Part shown: one piece after another, positions 1-11,700 of the stretch
Layout: every line of letters begins with the position of its first letter
Numbering within the stretch: the first letter of the stretch is position 1
Assembly (NCBI RefSeq): GCF_042242105.1
Contig: NC_092020.1
Coordinates: forward strand, 17,018,788 to 17,082,787
Reading direction: 5' to 3'
Source: Pempheris klunzingeri
Lineage: Eukaryota > Chordata > Actinopteri > Acropomatiformes > Pempheridae
DNA length: 64,000 nucleotides
The notes under the pieces: model-generated
What the model saw: the letters and a program-made list of their open reading frames with translations, nothing else
What the model was told of the DNA's origin: nothing
The model's database searches: none
Program-made: the position numbers and the translations under genes

Positions 1-1002
1 ACTATGTTATCACACTGGAGGGCAAAGATCAAGGAGTGGCAGCTGCCTGTTGCAAGGGGAAAAAAGACTGTGAAATCCATCATTTCACTTCTTTCTTTTT
101 ATTTTATGCTCTTTTTTTCCCAGAGTGGTAGAAGTAGGATCTGAAACAGTGAACACACACATTAGCTGACTGATAATAATGCGACAGGGATGTTATCGGA
201 ATGAAAAAAACCAGCAAGTGAGCTGAAGGGAAGCTGGTAGAGAGAATGGTTTTTTTTTTTTTTCAGAAAAGCACAGCAAGAAGCAATTGCATGTCATTGT
301 GCCAACATACTATGCATTTTAGCCTTAAGTATCATACATTTGATCTTGTCAATTTTGATTACCCAACTGTAAGACAAACGGTCAGAGCAGTGCAACAGCT
401 GGCACCAAAGTTTAAATAAACCTCTACAGCTGCTCTCATTCAGCAGATAAATTCACTCGTCAGTCATACAGTCAAACAAACACACCACACCAATGAACTT
501 TATGTCTCAATTCATTGCATTTGCATGGTGCAATTTAAATTCCAAGTTTGTTTTTCTTTAGAATTCTCCCCCTCAAAGCTCTCATCATATACCAAGCAGG
601 TATCACAAGGTAACACTTTGCTAATGGTTCCCTTTTGGTGCCCATTAATTGCCCAATGATTATCTTTACACTCTGCAAACAGTCACACGTCACCTTGTGT
701 CACCACAGAGCCGACAAACTGGCAAATGAAGGGCTGGTTTGGAAGGTGGGGGCTGAGAAGAGTGGAGGCAGACTGATAAAAACTAAAAATACTTGGATTC
801 AGGTGATTACTGAAATAACCTGATAAACCCAAATAATGAAATTAGATGCTTTATAGGTCAGGAGAAGGTCAAAGAGTAGAATGACTGTCAGGCAATCATT
901 ATCAATCAACTATTACCCAAAGACATTATTCCTTCCATATAAATCTAGATTACAGGAGTGTTTCAACATTTTTGGAAACACAGTTACTCACTTTTTTGCC
1001 AA
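1..1002. other. Intergenic DNA, no gene seen
   Basis: A/T-rich sequence with short T and A runs (for example near 251). All reading frames are short and unlike known proteins. I see no repeat tail, promoter or RNA gene here. Confidence 0.6.
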
Positions 1003-1370
1003 GAGTTAGAATCCTAACCAGCTTTATTGGCCGAGTATGTGCATACAAACAAAGGAATTTTACTGTTTTTTTGTTTTTTTAATTATTCTTATTAATTTTT
1101 GTTCTAAAATGTTCTTACACACCGTTCCAAGAGTATTGTTCAGCAAGACAGATAGAAACTGACAAAGAACTAAAAACAAGGACAACAAAGCTGAAAAAAG
1201 ATAGGTAAAAAAAACATTCAATTATAGTGTACAAATAGATAACTAAAATAAAAAGTAACAATGAACAACAACATATAATGCCAATACACTTTACAAGCTA
1301 AAATGTTGCAAATTGTAAACAAGAATTCCATAGCGCATGGAGCGCAAGAGTGCTGGAATAAATATTGAAT
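1003..1370 (-). repeat. Fish LINE-type 3' end remnant
   Basis: Read on the minus strand, the block runs into a sequence resembling CATACTCGGCCAATAAAGC at about 1020-1045, then a GATTCT-like end near 1010. This resembles the 3' tail of a common teleost non-LTR element (aaattccttgta...ggccaataaagctgattct). The A-rich plus-strand sequence to about 1370 fits the degraded body of the same element. No reverse transcriptase frame remains. The family name is uncertain because I recognise it from memory of fish sequences only. Confidence 0.5.
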
Positions 1371-3639
1371 AATTAATGTAATATGTTATTTTATATACAT
1401 CAACTACCGATTGAAATGACTCCCTGGAGTATTATCATCTTAGAGGTTGCCAGGATCCTCTTATCTAACTCTAACTCTGCAACAAAAAAAAAGCAAGTGC
1501 ATTTCTCAAAATGTTCAACTATTCCTTTAACATTCATGACCCTGCTACATAGTGAGACTTTGTTCCCCAAGTAGACTATTCACCAATCTGTTCACCAATC
1601 TTCACAGAAATCTGTTCATAAAACAAAGAAAAATAATAGAGATAAAGATATAACAGCGGAGAGATTCCAAGTAAAAATGGAGTGGATGTTTAAAAATTCA
1701 TAACACTCGAGCAGAAGGTTTAAGTTAAAAGAGCAACTCAAAGTAGAGCTGTAACTTTGCTCCTCTGGAGGATTGGTATGACAAAAGCAGAGGACAAGGG
1801 TGCATGACACCTTTGTCTGTTGACTCTACACGTGTGTAGTATTTAATTAGCTGTAATCCAATTGAGGGATACGGCTTCCTGTTAAGAGAGGTGCAAAGGG
1901 TCGAAATAAACAGCTTACAAGGCTATTAAACACTAAAGATGCAGCCTACAGCCTATAGGAAGACAAACCCCTGACCTTACTGACACACTTAGCATCAGTA
2001 CACTCCTCAGGTGTGACCTGACCTCCGGGAGCTGCTTCATGTCTGCTGCTTTAGCTTTGTCGGATTAATGAAAGTTTCCCCTCATTACACAGCGAGACAG
2101 GGGAAATGAAAGGAGGACGGAATTCAAGAGAAAGGACAGAGTAAAGACAATTTTGGTTGCCTTATCTTGCTTTTATCGTATCTTGCCCACTTTCTTTTGG
2201 GAAAATAGCATTTTCAAAGGAGATCAAAAAGTATGGCAAGCATGTGTTTCTACCTAGAGCCCCAGAGCACACACACACACACACACACACAGAGAGCAGT
2301 GTTATTAGGTTATTATGACAGTGAGCTCCTTCTCTCATAAAAGCCTCTGTTTCAAAACCATCCATGAGCCAAGGTGTCAGCTTGTAACGACTCTCTCCAA
2401 AGCTCATCCAATCAGGCTCAAATCATCATCCAAACCCTCTATGCTGCAGATAAATGAAATTCAGTATATACATGATTTAGAACAATTGGTCTGAGGAGAA
2501 CAACAGTTGGTTGATGCAGAAGGCATGGGCTTTTTAAGGAATAAATAAAGCTGAGTGGTCAAAAAAAAGACTGATTGGAACATGGCTGAAAACCATGGCA
2601 ACAGACTCCTTAGTAAACAGTTTATGGAAGCCCAGTAGGAAACCTGGTGGTTGGGTAAAGACAGCCTTGCGCTAATCAGTGCATACCAACACCTCCAGCG
2701 CCCAAACCTCCATGAAATTCTCAGGAACAGATGTGTCAACTGTGCCGGCCCGTACGCTGTGCTGCTGCAGTGTCTAAGCTAATCAGAACTGGGTTACACA
2801 AAGAGAATGGTTGCATAAATTATTGTGCATTTGCTTAATTGTGCACTGTATGTTTGAATGTTTTCAGAAATCCTGTCAGAATCTAAAGTTGCTGCCTGTT
2901 AACTGCTGTAGTTTTTGCAGTCAGTGAAGCACGTAACCATTGCAATGGATTAAAGGCAAAGTTCTTTCTTGTCTTTGTGCAAGAGAGACTGCAAGAGCTA
3001 CCTGGAAGCAAAGAGGTCTACCTTGCACACAATTTTAAAGAACTATACCATGTGCTCTGGCTTAACTGTCGATTTCAAACTACAAAAAAAAAAAAGAAGC
3101 TAAATATTACATTAGATTCCTGTAGAAAATTCCACACGAAGCATCTTCTTTTGTGCCTGACAAATCAGAAGAAGCGAAAACGCAGAGGGAATGTGAGAGA
3201 TACTTAAAACTACAGGTTCAAAGAAAAAAGTAAGAAGAAAAAAGTATCTTGACCTATCTGCCTATAGCGAGGAGCCGTGTCGTTAAATATAATATTGCGA
3301 CTCGCTGCGCTGTGATCAATAAGCCAGCAGAAGAAAGAATGAAGCAGTTGTACAGGGTACACTACAAACACAGCTCATCTAATCATCTTCAAAGTATTGC
3401 AGCCCAACACAAACCCAGAGACCAGCTCTGAATCAAAGACTATCAATCTCCAACAACCAAGCAGACACAACACAGCACAGCACATATGCGTCCATGTACG
3501 CACACACATATGCAGATGTTCACATGCACGCACGCACACAGATGCTCCTCCCTGACCAACTTTTAGCCTCAGTCACAGCCTGCTCTTCTCCCAGCGTAAC
3601 CATAATGTGCTAAACACCTCTATCATTTATCAAAATAAT
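1371..3639. other. Intergenic DNA, no gene seen
   Basis: Contains one CA microsatellite (2268-2291), A-runs near 3083, and scattered CA-rich words near 3490-3540. Open frames of 60-92 codons here have no recognisable domain and no consistent splice structure. Confidence 0.55.
2268..2291. repeat. (CA)n microsatellite
   Basis: About 12 uninterrupted CA units, followed directly by a short AG run. Confidence 0.95.
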
Positions 3640-3934
3640 CATCCACCGGGGCAAACAGAGAAGTTTGGCGGTGAAGTGACACATCTGAGGTCAAGGGGAA
3701 TCATCTTTTTAGGGACTGTTCTGCACCGTGGGTGACTGCCAAACTGCGGCGCTGGATGGTGAGGAGGCCGTGGTGACGGTGGACGGGAAAAGGGTGGAGG
3801 CGTGCGGGGGCTGCCAGTGCAGATGCCCGCAGACAGACCGCCTTGCCTGAGAGACACGAGAGCTGCCGGAGCCTCAGACAGCTCTCTCCATCACCCCCTC
3901 CAACTCCCCCTCCCCTCCCGTTGCCATCTGTGAA

Positions 3935-4008
<74 letters not shown>

Positions 4009-4230
4009 TAAGAAAGACGGCACCCACTAACTAAGAGGCCCAGGGACACTTAGCCACGTTAGCAGCCTTACTGAGACCACTGCGCCGCGTAAGTGCTGAC
4101 ATGCTTTAAAAAGACTAAGAGAGAGTGAGAGTTGGTAAAGAGGGAGGGAGGAAAGCAGAGCTGCTGAGCCAGATGGTTGGTCTAAGCTAAGCTAAGCGCC
4201 GAAGAAGATTGAGATACCAGCCAGGTGAAT
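3640..4230 (+). promoter_or_regulatory. CpG-bearing block with splice-donor-like sites
   Basis: CpG is locally more frequent than in the flanks (clusters at 3720-3845 and 4080-4190), and a long CA tract interrupts the block. On the plus strand there is a GC|GTAAGT donor-like site after 4088 and a CAG|GTGAAT site after about 4224. This could be the promoter and first exon of an unannotated transcript, or a regulatory element. No matching coding sequence is visible, so this is inference. Confidence 0.25.
3940..4007. repeat. (CA)n microsatellite, about 68 bp
   Basis: Long CA tract with one CATA interruption at about 3977. It produces spurious Thr-His and Cys-Val repeat frames on the two strands. 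Confidence 0.97.
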
Positions 4231-4314
4231 TTTCCTCTCTTTTTTTTTTGACAGGTGGACAGAGAAGAGCCGTCTGGGGGTTGACAGTGCTGCCATGTTT
4301 TCAATAAGCAGTGC

Positions 4315-4346
4315 TTGTGTATGTGTGTGTGCGTGTGTGTGTGTGT
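4315..4346. repeat. (TG)n microsatellite, imperfect
   Basis: TG units interrupted by TATG and TGCG steps. Confidence 0.9.
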
Positions 4347-5581
4347 CTCCTACCGTGTGGCATGTGCAGCCGTGCTGATGGTGAGACTGTTTTTGTGTGT
4401 GAATATGTATGTGTGTCTGTTATTCTGTTTCTGCGTGTCCATATGGGCAGTATGGGTGCGTGCATGGTCACATTTTGCGTATTGTTTAGTGCATGTGTGT
4501 GTCTGATGCATGGTAAGCCTCTGTGGTTTAGCCCTGCACTTGCATCAATTACAGTGGATGGTGCTGACAAGTGTAATGACAGAGTTAAGACCTCTAATAG
4601 GCCAGATCCTGCCACGGAGAGGACTGTAAGCTACTGTTTTCAGCAGTCCTCACGTCTCACTTCTATCCTCTCTGTGTGCTATACTTACTTTTCCCTCTCA
4701 TCTGTTCCATTCTTGGCCTTTATTTTTCTTCTCCTCTGTTGTCGAAAGGTCACAGAAGGTGAGAACAGAAGGGAATAGTTAACTCCTGATGGCACTAAAC
4801 TAAACAACTCCATTCTGATGGTGATCTCATATCAGATTAAAATTTTTTGTCCCACTATCAAGGATGAAGCCAAACTTTTTTCTTTAAAAGTCCAGATCTG
4901 AAATCAACCACTTAGACTCATCCACCGTGCAGTTGGAGAGGCACTGTTTATACAGATTGTGGATTGGGGCTTTAATGATTTGACTTTATGTTTCACAGTG
5001 ATTTTGAGACGCTTTGATGGTGGTGAAGGTAAAATGGGATTTCATTTGATAAAAGTATGAAATATCCCTACACTTTGATATATAATTCAATCAAAGGAGT
5101 ACTTCATGAGAACAGCCGCAGATAAAAACAACAACACCGACAACACATAAACAGCAGTAAATAGAAGTTAGCTTAAGATATTATGACCCTTGACCAGATT
5201 CAGGCTGGTTTCCCAGCTGATTTGGCAACCATGATGTTGAAAATTTGTGTTAGTACATCTCTCTTTGAGCTGGATGGGCTTGCATACTCTGCAGAAAACC
5301 ATGTAGTGATTGCCTACTGCTTTCATAAGGCATTTTCAATAAATTCACATTTTGATTGTTTGAAAATCTATTTAAGAACAGTCTTAATCGTCTAATGATG
5401 GGCAGCTACTGCATCGATCTGGAATGCCAAGTCAAATCTGCCGTTAATAATTAATGATTACTCTGGGAGAGGCAAATACATTTCATGATCACCTCGGTGA
5501 ACAGAGACACTGCAGATTTGTTCATGGAGGATAAAAGTGCTCTTGCACAGATGAGTAGTGTAGACACAAACCAGCACGCAG

Positions 5582-5603
5582 ACACACACACACACACACA
5601 CAC
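5582..5603. repeat. (CA)n microsatellite
   Basis: About 11 perfect CA units. Confidence 0.95.
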
Positions 5604-5922
5604 GAATGCGCACACAGCGACATTGGCTCTAATCTGTAATACATTCAATATGTGGGGCTACTGGTGAGCACTCTGGGAGGCAAAGCTACACGGACCACAG
5701 AAACCTGCACGCTAGTCTCCATACATCTACCCAATCATCAGCTATCTTGCCTGGCTCCCGTGCCAGTGGGCCAATCAGATGCCCCAGATGCAGCCTACTC
5801 CTCAACCCCATCACGAAAAACACACAAATATCTAGTGTACACACATACACACCCATCAATCCAGCTGTGGTTCTTGGACATAATCCAAGTTGCCTGTCTG
5901 GTGTGTCGTGCAAGGAGGCGTC

Positions 5923-5955
<33 letters not shown>
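5923..5955. repeat. Compound (TG)n(GA)n microsatellite
   Basis: About ten TG units pass directly into about seven GA units. Confidence 0.95.
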
Positions 5956-7933
5956 TGATCTTCTATCATAAAAAGAGAGCAGCATAACAGCGATTATTGT
6001 TGCCCACACACAAAACAGAGAGGTGTTTAAAGAGTGCAGGTCACTCTGCAAGACACCAGAACAACAGACATACAAGTGAGAATTAGAGAACGAGAGAGAA
6101 AACGTGACTGGGAGCCACGGAAAAGCAGGCACTCATTGAATCATTCTCACACACAGCGATTTGGCCCAGATCAGCGAGAGAGATAAAGGAAGAGGATTAC
6201 AGTCTGGCTGAAAGACTTGGAAGGACCCTGAGTCGCCTCTGACTCTGCCACTTCTACAAAGTCACCTCCGACAAAGGAACTACTGTTTGCAGAGTGATAA
6301 ATCCAAAACACACAAGTACATTTGGAAAGTAAGCTGTAGTGATGTAGAGGTCATTCAACAATTCCAAATCAAAGATTAAGAGATATATGTTACAGAATAG
6401 GCAGATGAGCAGCGTCTGTGGGGAAACGAGGGAAACTGGAACCCTTAATGTGATCTGTTTAGAGTGTGGACAGGACTCACCAGTGGTACAGAGAGCCGGT
6501 GCGGTGCTATCCAGAGCTGCACATGCCAGCCAGACAGGGAGGCTGCAGGAAGACAATCGGTGTTTGATATTAAGGACAATATCCAGACAAAACCATAAAT
6601 TATTTTTTACAGCTTTGGTCTTCATTGCATATATTGGACCATGATTTTTATTAGTTAGGATAATATTATATTTCCCAAAGTAATGAGATGTGGAAATACA
6701 TCAAGAGTGACAAGAGACAAGATGTGTAATAAACCTTTATGGATATTAAGGAAATGTATGATTTATGCATTGCCATGGTTGGGTAACCTGAGAGGCCTCA
6801 GAGCCATACTTTATGTGAGCAGAGTCTGGGTGTCCAGAGATAAAGAGTCTATTTTCTCCCTAGTGGCATGATTATAGTTGATTTTATGTGCCGTGGGACA
6901 GACTGTATAAAAGCTGGGCGAATGTAATACTTCAAGTGTTTGGTATGAACTGTGTCTATGTATACACGCTGTGCGTCTCTAATATCAGATCCGTGTTGAA
7001 ATAAAACCATATAAGAAAGTAAGGACAGCTTTGGGCTGACAGGGTTTTAGTCTTCTACTTATCAAAGTGAAAACTGACCAGACATTTCTCCAAATTAGGA
7101 TGTAAATAAAGCAATATTTTGGGTAGGCCCATCTGCAGCACGGATCTACAAAATCTGAAAGTGAGCAAAAACAAAATGCTGTTAATCCCTTTCACAGGAA
7201 AACTGGGTGGTAGTACAATTGGTCAAAGTTGAACTGAGAAGTCTGCGTGTACACTGCAGACAAACAATGTGGACGGTTTCACCTTTGTTCTGTCAACTAA
7301 ATAAATTTGGCTATACTTCGCACCAGGAATGGTGGCCACAACTACAAAAAAATGTTCCTTTTTTTCCTACACTTTCACCTCCTGCCTTCTAATCTGAGAA
7401 AGAAACACACTGTACTTGCCCACCACACAAACATTTCATGTCATCTACGAGATATTCAAGTGTTCAGACAGCATGCTATTGGGAATGGGCACTGAACCTG
7501 AGTATATGAGGCCTGTGCTAGTAGTGTTTGTTATTGGATGTGTTTGCACAGTGTCAAACATTTGTCTGTTTGACTGGAAAAGTCAGACAACTTCTTTATT
7601 TAGTTATCAGGCCTGATTTTCTTACCTCTTCTCTAGCTTCACTTGACCATGTTGTTTTAGGTCCACATAGTACCAAACCTGAACCAACTGATTTGGACTC
7701 ATTTTATGGAGGCAAACCTGGGGGAATGTACCAAGCGTGATATAGTTGGAGGGGGGGTTGAAATGTTTTTTGAGAAAGTTTTTGATTAGTTTGTGGTCCA
7801 ATTACCATTTTTTAATCTACATGTTGAGTGCAATTTGGGTGACTATTAACTTATCATATTCATCTATTGAGAAACAGATAAATCAAACGGTTGTAAGTTA
7901 GTTGATTTGACAATTGGTATTTCCTGAAGTAGG

Positions 7934-7954
7934 AGGCCCTTTCTTAAAGGGCCT
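7934..7954. other. Perfect short hairpin
   Basis: AGGCCCTTT and AAAGGGCCT form perfect 9-bp arms around a CTT loop. No promoter or further pairing around it suggests an RNA gene. Confidence 0.5.
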
Positions 7955-8201
7955 TTTCTTAAAAATATCTTACTCCTGTAGTTGTGTCACTTGAAATGCA
8001 CTGGGAATATTGAAATCAGAATGACTTGCATCTTTTCTACATGGCAACATACTCACAATGACTGTGCTTACACGGTCATGTTTAAAATATTCATATCAGT
8101 TTAGCTTTTCAGCATGTTTATATTTGCATATCAGTGTTTAAATACAAAAATAAGTATAACTGAGGCTGATAGTAGATATTTGGTCATAAACCAAAGAATT
8201 A

Positions 8202-8570
8202 ATGATAATAATAATACATTTATTTAAGTAGTATTTTTCTAGAAATTCAAAGAAAGAAAAAGGTTAAAAATACAAGTTAAAAGCGTGACAACACATTAAA
8301 TTATACGTTGAAAGTAGGTAGGTACGTTTTTTGAACAAGGAGGGATCGGTGCAGTCTCTAAATGTGTTTGGGGAGAGAGTTCCAGATGGAGGGGGCAGCA
8401 ATGGAAAAGGCTCTGTCACCATAAGTCCGGTGTTTGGTCCTGAGTGGTGGAGACAGGAGGTTTGCATCAGAGGAGCGAAGGCTACAGGAAGGAGTGTGGC
8501 GGTGGAGCAGGTCAGTGAGGTAGTAACACAATGAAAATGAAACTTTAGACCAGAGTGTGGCTCTGAATAA
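8202..8570 (-). repeat. Fish interspersed repeat (LINE 3' region, reverse)
   Basis: The plus strand reads from an ATAATAATAATA tail (8205-8220) into a stretch containing GGGGAGAGAGTTCCAGATGG and GGAAAAGGCTCTGTCACC at about 8370-8420. This wording recurs in many teleost intergenic and UTR sequences (an L2/Maui-like 3' region followed by an ATT-type tail, here in reverse). No intact open frame. The family assignment is from memory. Confidence 0.5.
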
Positions 8571-8603
8571 AATGTCAGGGCCTCACTATTCCTCACTATT
8601 GTG

Positions 8604-8700
8604 TCCTGTGGTGAACATAAATGTCTGTATCAAATTTCATGGCAATCCATTTGATATTTATCAAGATATTAGGGTCTGGACTGCCCATCAGTGCCTTGTT
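8604..8700. repeat. Second fish interspersed repeat fragment
   Basis: Contains CTGTATCAAATTTCATGGCA and TCCATTTGATATTTATCAAG, close to a very common teleost repeat (ctgtaccaaatttcatggcaatccatcca...gttgagatattt). It abuts the element to its left, so this spot is nested or has taken repeated insertions. Confidence 0.5.
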
Positions 8701-11700
8701 GACACATTGGATAAAAATTGTTCCCAAAAATGTGGATTTGTGAGAAAATGTGTTACACGCTGTGTGTACCATTCTGCAAAGTGATCCAAATTTCACAGTT
8801 TAAGTACCTACTAGCAATAATATATAATATTCTGACTAGATGAGCTGTGAGTAAAGGTTTGCATCTTTTCCAACTCATCTCTTGAGGTGCCAGTGACTGT
8901 TGTGTGTTTTCACTTCCCGGAGCAGCTGGATGACAGTGATGCTGCTTCTGATGACCTTAAATAGCTTATTGATTTCTGTAAAAGCAGGTATGGACAGATT
9001 GCAGTTTTTTTTACCCTGCCCACCGCCTTTTGTGTTTTTCCTCATCCAAGGCACTGGAATTATCAGGGTCAGGTTTATTGTGGTATAAAAAATAGTTGTT
9101 TACTCACTCAGCCTTCTGCTGAAAATAAAAAGAGAACATAAACAAACACATAGACAGCCTCTGCTACGATGTGTGCCTGTGGTGTGTGGTGTGGTGTGGT
9201 GCAGCTGTGGAGTTACTTAGTCAAAAGGGTCAAAGGTACAATTGTTTATAATCTCCTTGTGGACAACCTTCTCACCCAACAACACTGCTACATCTAACAA
9301 AGACCTTGGCCTCGGCCCTCAGCTGTCACTTCCCCTCCTTGGCCTCCATCAGCAAACCTTAGATGACTGGTCCATTGTCGTACTGCTTATCGACTTCTTA
9401 GATGAATTCAAATTTCACATGTCAATTAAATGAGTGTTGCCCTGGTGATTAGAAGATCCCACTAATTGTCTTCCTCCTCCTCTTTCCTCCACTTTTTCCC
9501 CCCTTCCCCTCCTCTTGCCCTCCTGCCATTTTCCACATGGAAGAGCAGGGAATGGGGCTTTGTGCTGCCGGGCCCCATGTCAAAGATGGCTCCTCAGCCT
9601 CTTCCCCCAGCCACGCTCCTCCTCTGAGACTCCCAGACCCCCTTTCTCAAATGTGGGGTGTAAGGAAAAGATGGACATAAAAGGTGTGTGTGTATGCATG
9701 TGTGTGTTTGGGGGCACATATATATCACACAAGCGTGAAGAAGAATATAGGGTCGAGTGGATATACATTTCATCCTGTTTGGAGCCACAGCAGCAGGACA
9801 CGGGACAGGATGCTCAGAAACATCCATCGCTACAATCCCATGTGCACTTCGCAGACATGAGCACAGAAACATGCTGGCTCTGGCACACGGTCTCACACGT
9901 GCACCCTGGCAGATAATTACCCCAACAGCCTCTGGAGAGCAGAACGCCCATTTGGGCCCCATAACCGCTTTAGACAAAGGCCATGGCACACCCAAGACCC
10001 TTCTTCTTTATCTCCCAAGCCTTGTGTTTATTTTTTTCTTGACTTCATGAACTTGATCCGTAGATCTTCACAGCATTTTGTTCTTTGTAAATCTGATTGA
10101 TGTTAAAAATGTTAAATCAAGCCATGGAACAAATCAAAGCAAAGTGCAAAATCCAAAGGCTGCCCCTCTTAAATACATTGTACATTTTCTATATTTAAAA
10201 AAAAAAGCACAAATTCACACTCAACAACAAGTTCAGTAGAAGTATGTGTAATCAAATGCACAACATTTTTCTTAAAAAGAACAAATTATTTAATAATATT
10301 TCTATACTTCACTTCTTGGCAAAGCTTCAATCCTTGAACCAACAAACTCTTAATATGATGTTCAAGTAGTTGTTTGCTTCGAGCCTGGCTTACTCGAATT
10401 CTAGGAGAACAAAATCATCATGAAATCATTGCATATTTAGTGAGTCACCCCCTTCATTTCCAACGTAAGTAGTTACTGCAGGTGTTGGATGAATGCATTG
10501 AAGTAAAAACTGGGCTATTTCCCGTATCCACATCAATACACCCACACACATATGCCCTGCTCAGATCACTTTGACAAGTGTGTCATGTTGGCGCTATCTG
10601 AGAACTCTACAATATTGGGATTTTGAAACCCTTGAAAGCAAGCAAGACAGAAAACTCTCCTCCAGTCTTAAGCAGAGCTCTAATCATCCCTCATCACAAT
10701 TAAACACAGCGGACAGCAGCTCCAAACACTGGGTGACATCTTAAAACTGTGTGAATGGTGCCTACCCCCAGCAGCCCCCCCCTCCCATCACCTAATGTTC
10801 AACACTAACCAAGCATCACACAGACCTACATTCATAGCTACAATGGAAAACAGTGCAGCAGGCCAGTGCAGCCCAGACGGTTTCGTTTGCACTTTATCAG
10901 ACCATACAAAACAGCAACGCCTCATTGAGCCACAATTTGCTGCTAGTTTCCTACAAGAAGCAAAACAAAGAATGGGGCGGCCTGGTCTTCCTTTTTGTGC
11001 CAAAGCAGCGGACCAGAGAGAACACACACACATACACACACACGCACACACACACACACGCACACACACACACGCGCACACACAGCCAGAGTAGGGGAAG
11101 TACAGACAGAGAGTGAAAAAAAAGTGGGAGCAACAGAACAACACACTCCAGAACACGTCTGCCACAGCCTTCCTAGCACAACATGAGTAAGCTGCTGAGC
11201 TGTACAGCTTTTAAACAGCCACTAAAATAACAGGAACATTGCACACCTGCGAACAAGCCTCTAATTTTATTCATGTTAGTTCAAAATGTGTCTGTAGAAT
11301 AGACTATAAACATACGACATATAAAAATGTGTATTTTCCCTTGCTACTGCAACTTTTAATTTCTTTCATTGGCCTTGCAGCTACAGGAGAGAACAATGGC
11401 TTGTCCTCACGACTGGGTCACGGACATGGCAGCGTTTAAAAAGCGCTTGGGGATAAAATACTTCTGCAGGGGCAAACGCTCTCCTTTTCCCTCCCTCTGC
11501 TTCCCCCGTCAAAGTCCCTCTTCCTCTCTCGTCGTCTCCCTCACTCTTCCTCTCTAGTTTTACTACCACGATAATTCCTGAGTGAGTAAGCGAGTGTGTT
11601 TTGTGTGCGTGAGCCAGTCAAGGCTAAAGTCCTGTTTGTGCATTTGTGTAGTCATGCGAAAGCGCGTGTGAATGAGTGTGTTGCTCGTGGATGAGTGCTG

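Larger units (their letters stand above)
4231..8201. other. Intergenic DNA with microsatellites
   Basis: No gene recognised. Holds TG/CA tracts (4315-4346, 5582-5603, 5923-5955), a TATAAAAG word at 6906-6913 with no gene downstream, and a short hairpin at 7934-7954. Frames up to 155 codons are driven by the TG tracts. Confidence 0.55.

Noticed and set aside
3701..4034. Cys-Val and Thr-His repeat frames
   Set aside because: They are translations of the CA/TG microsatellite on the two strands.
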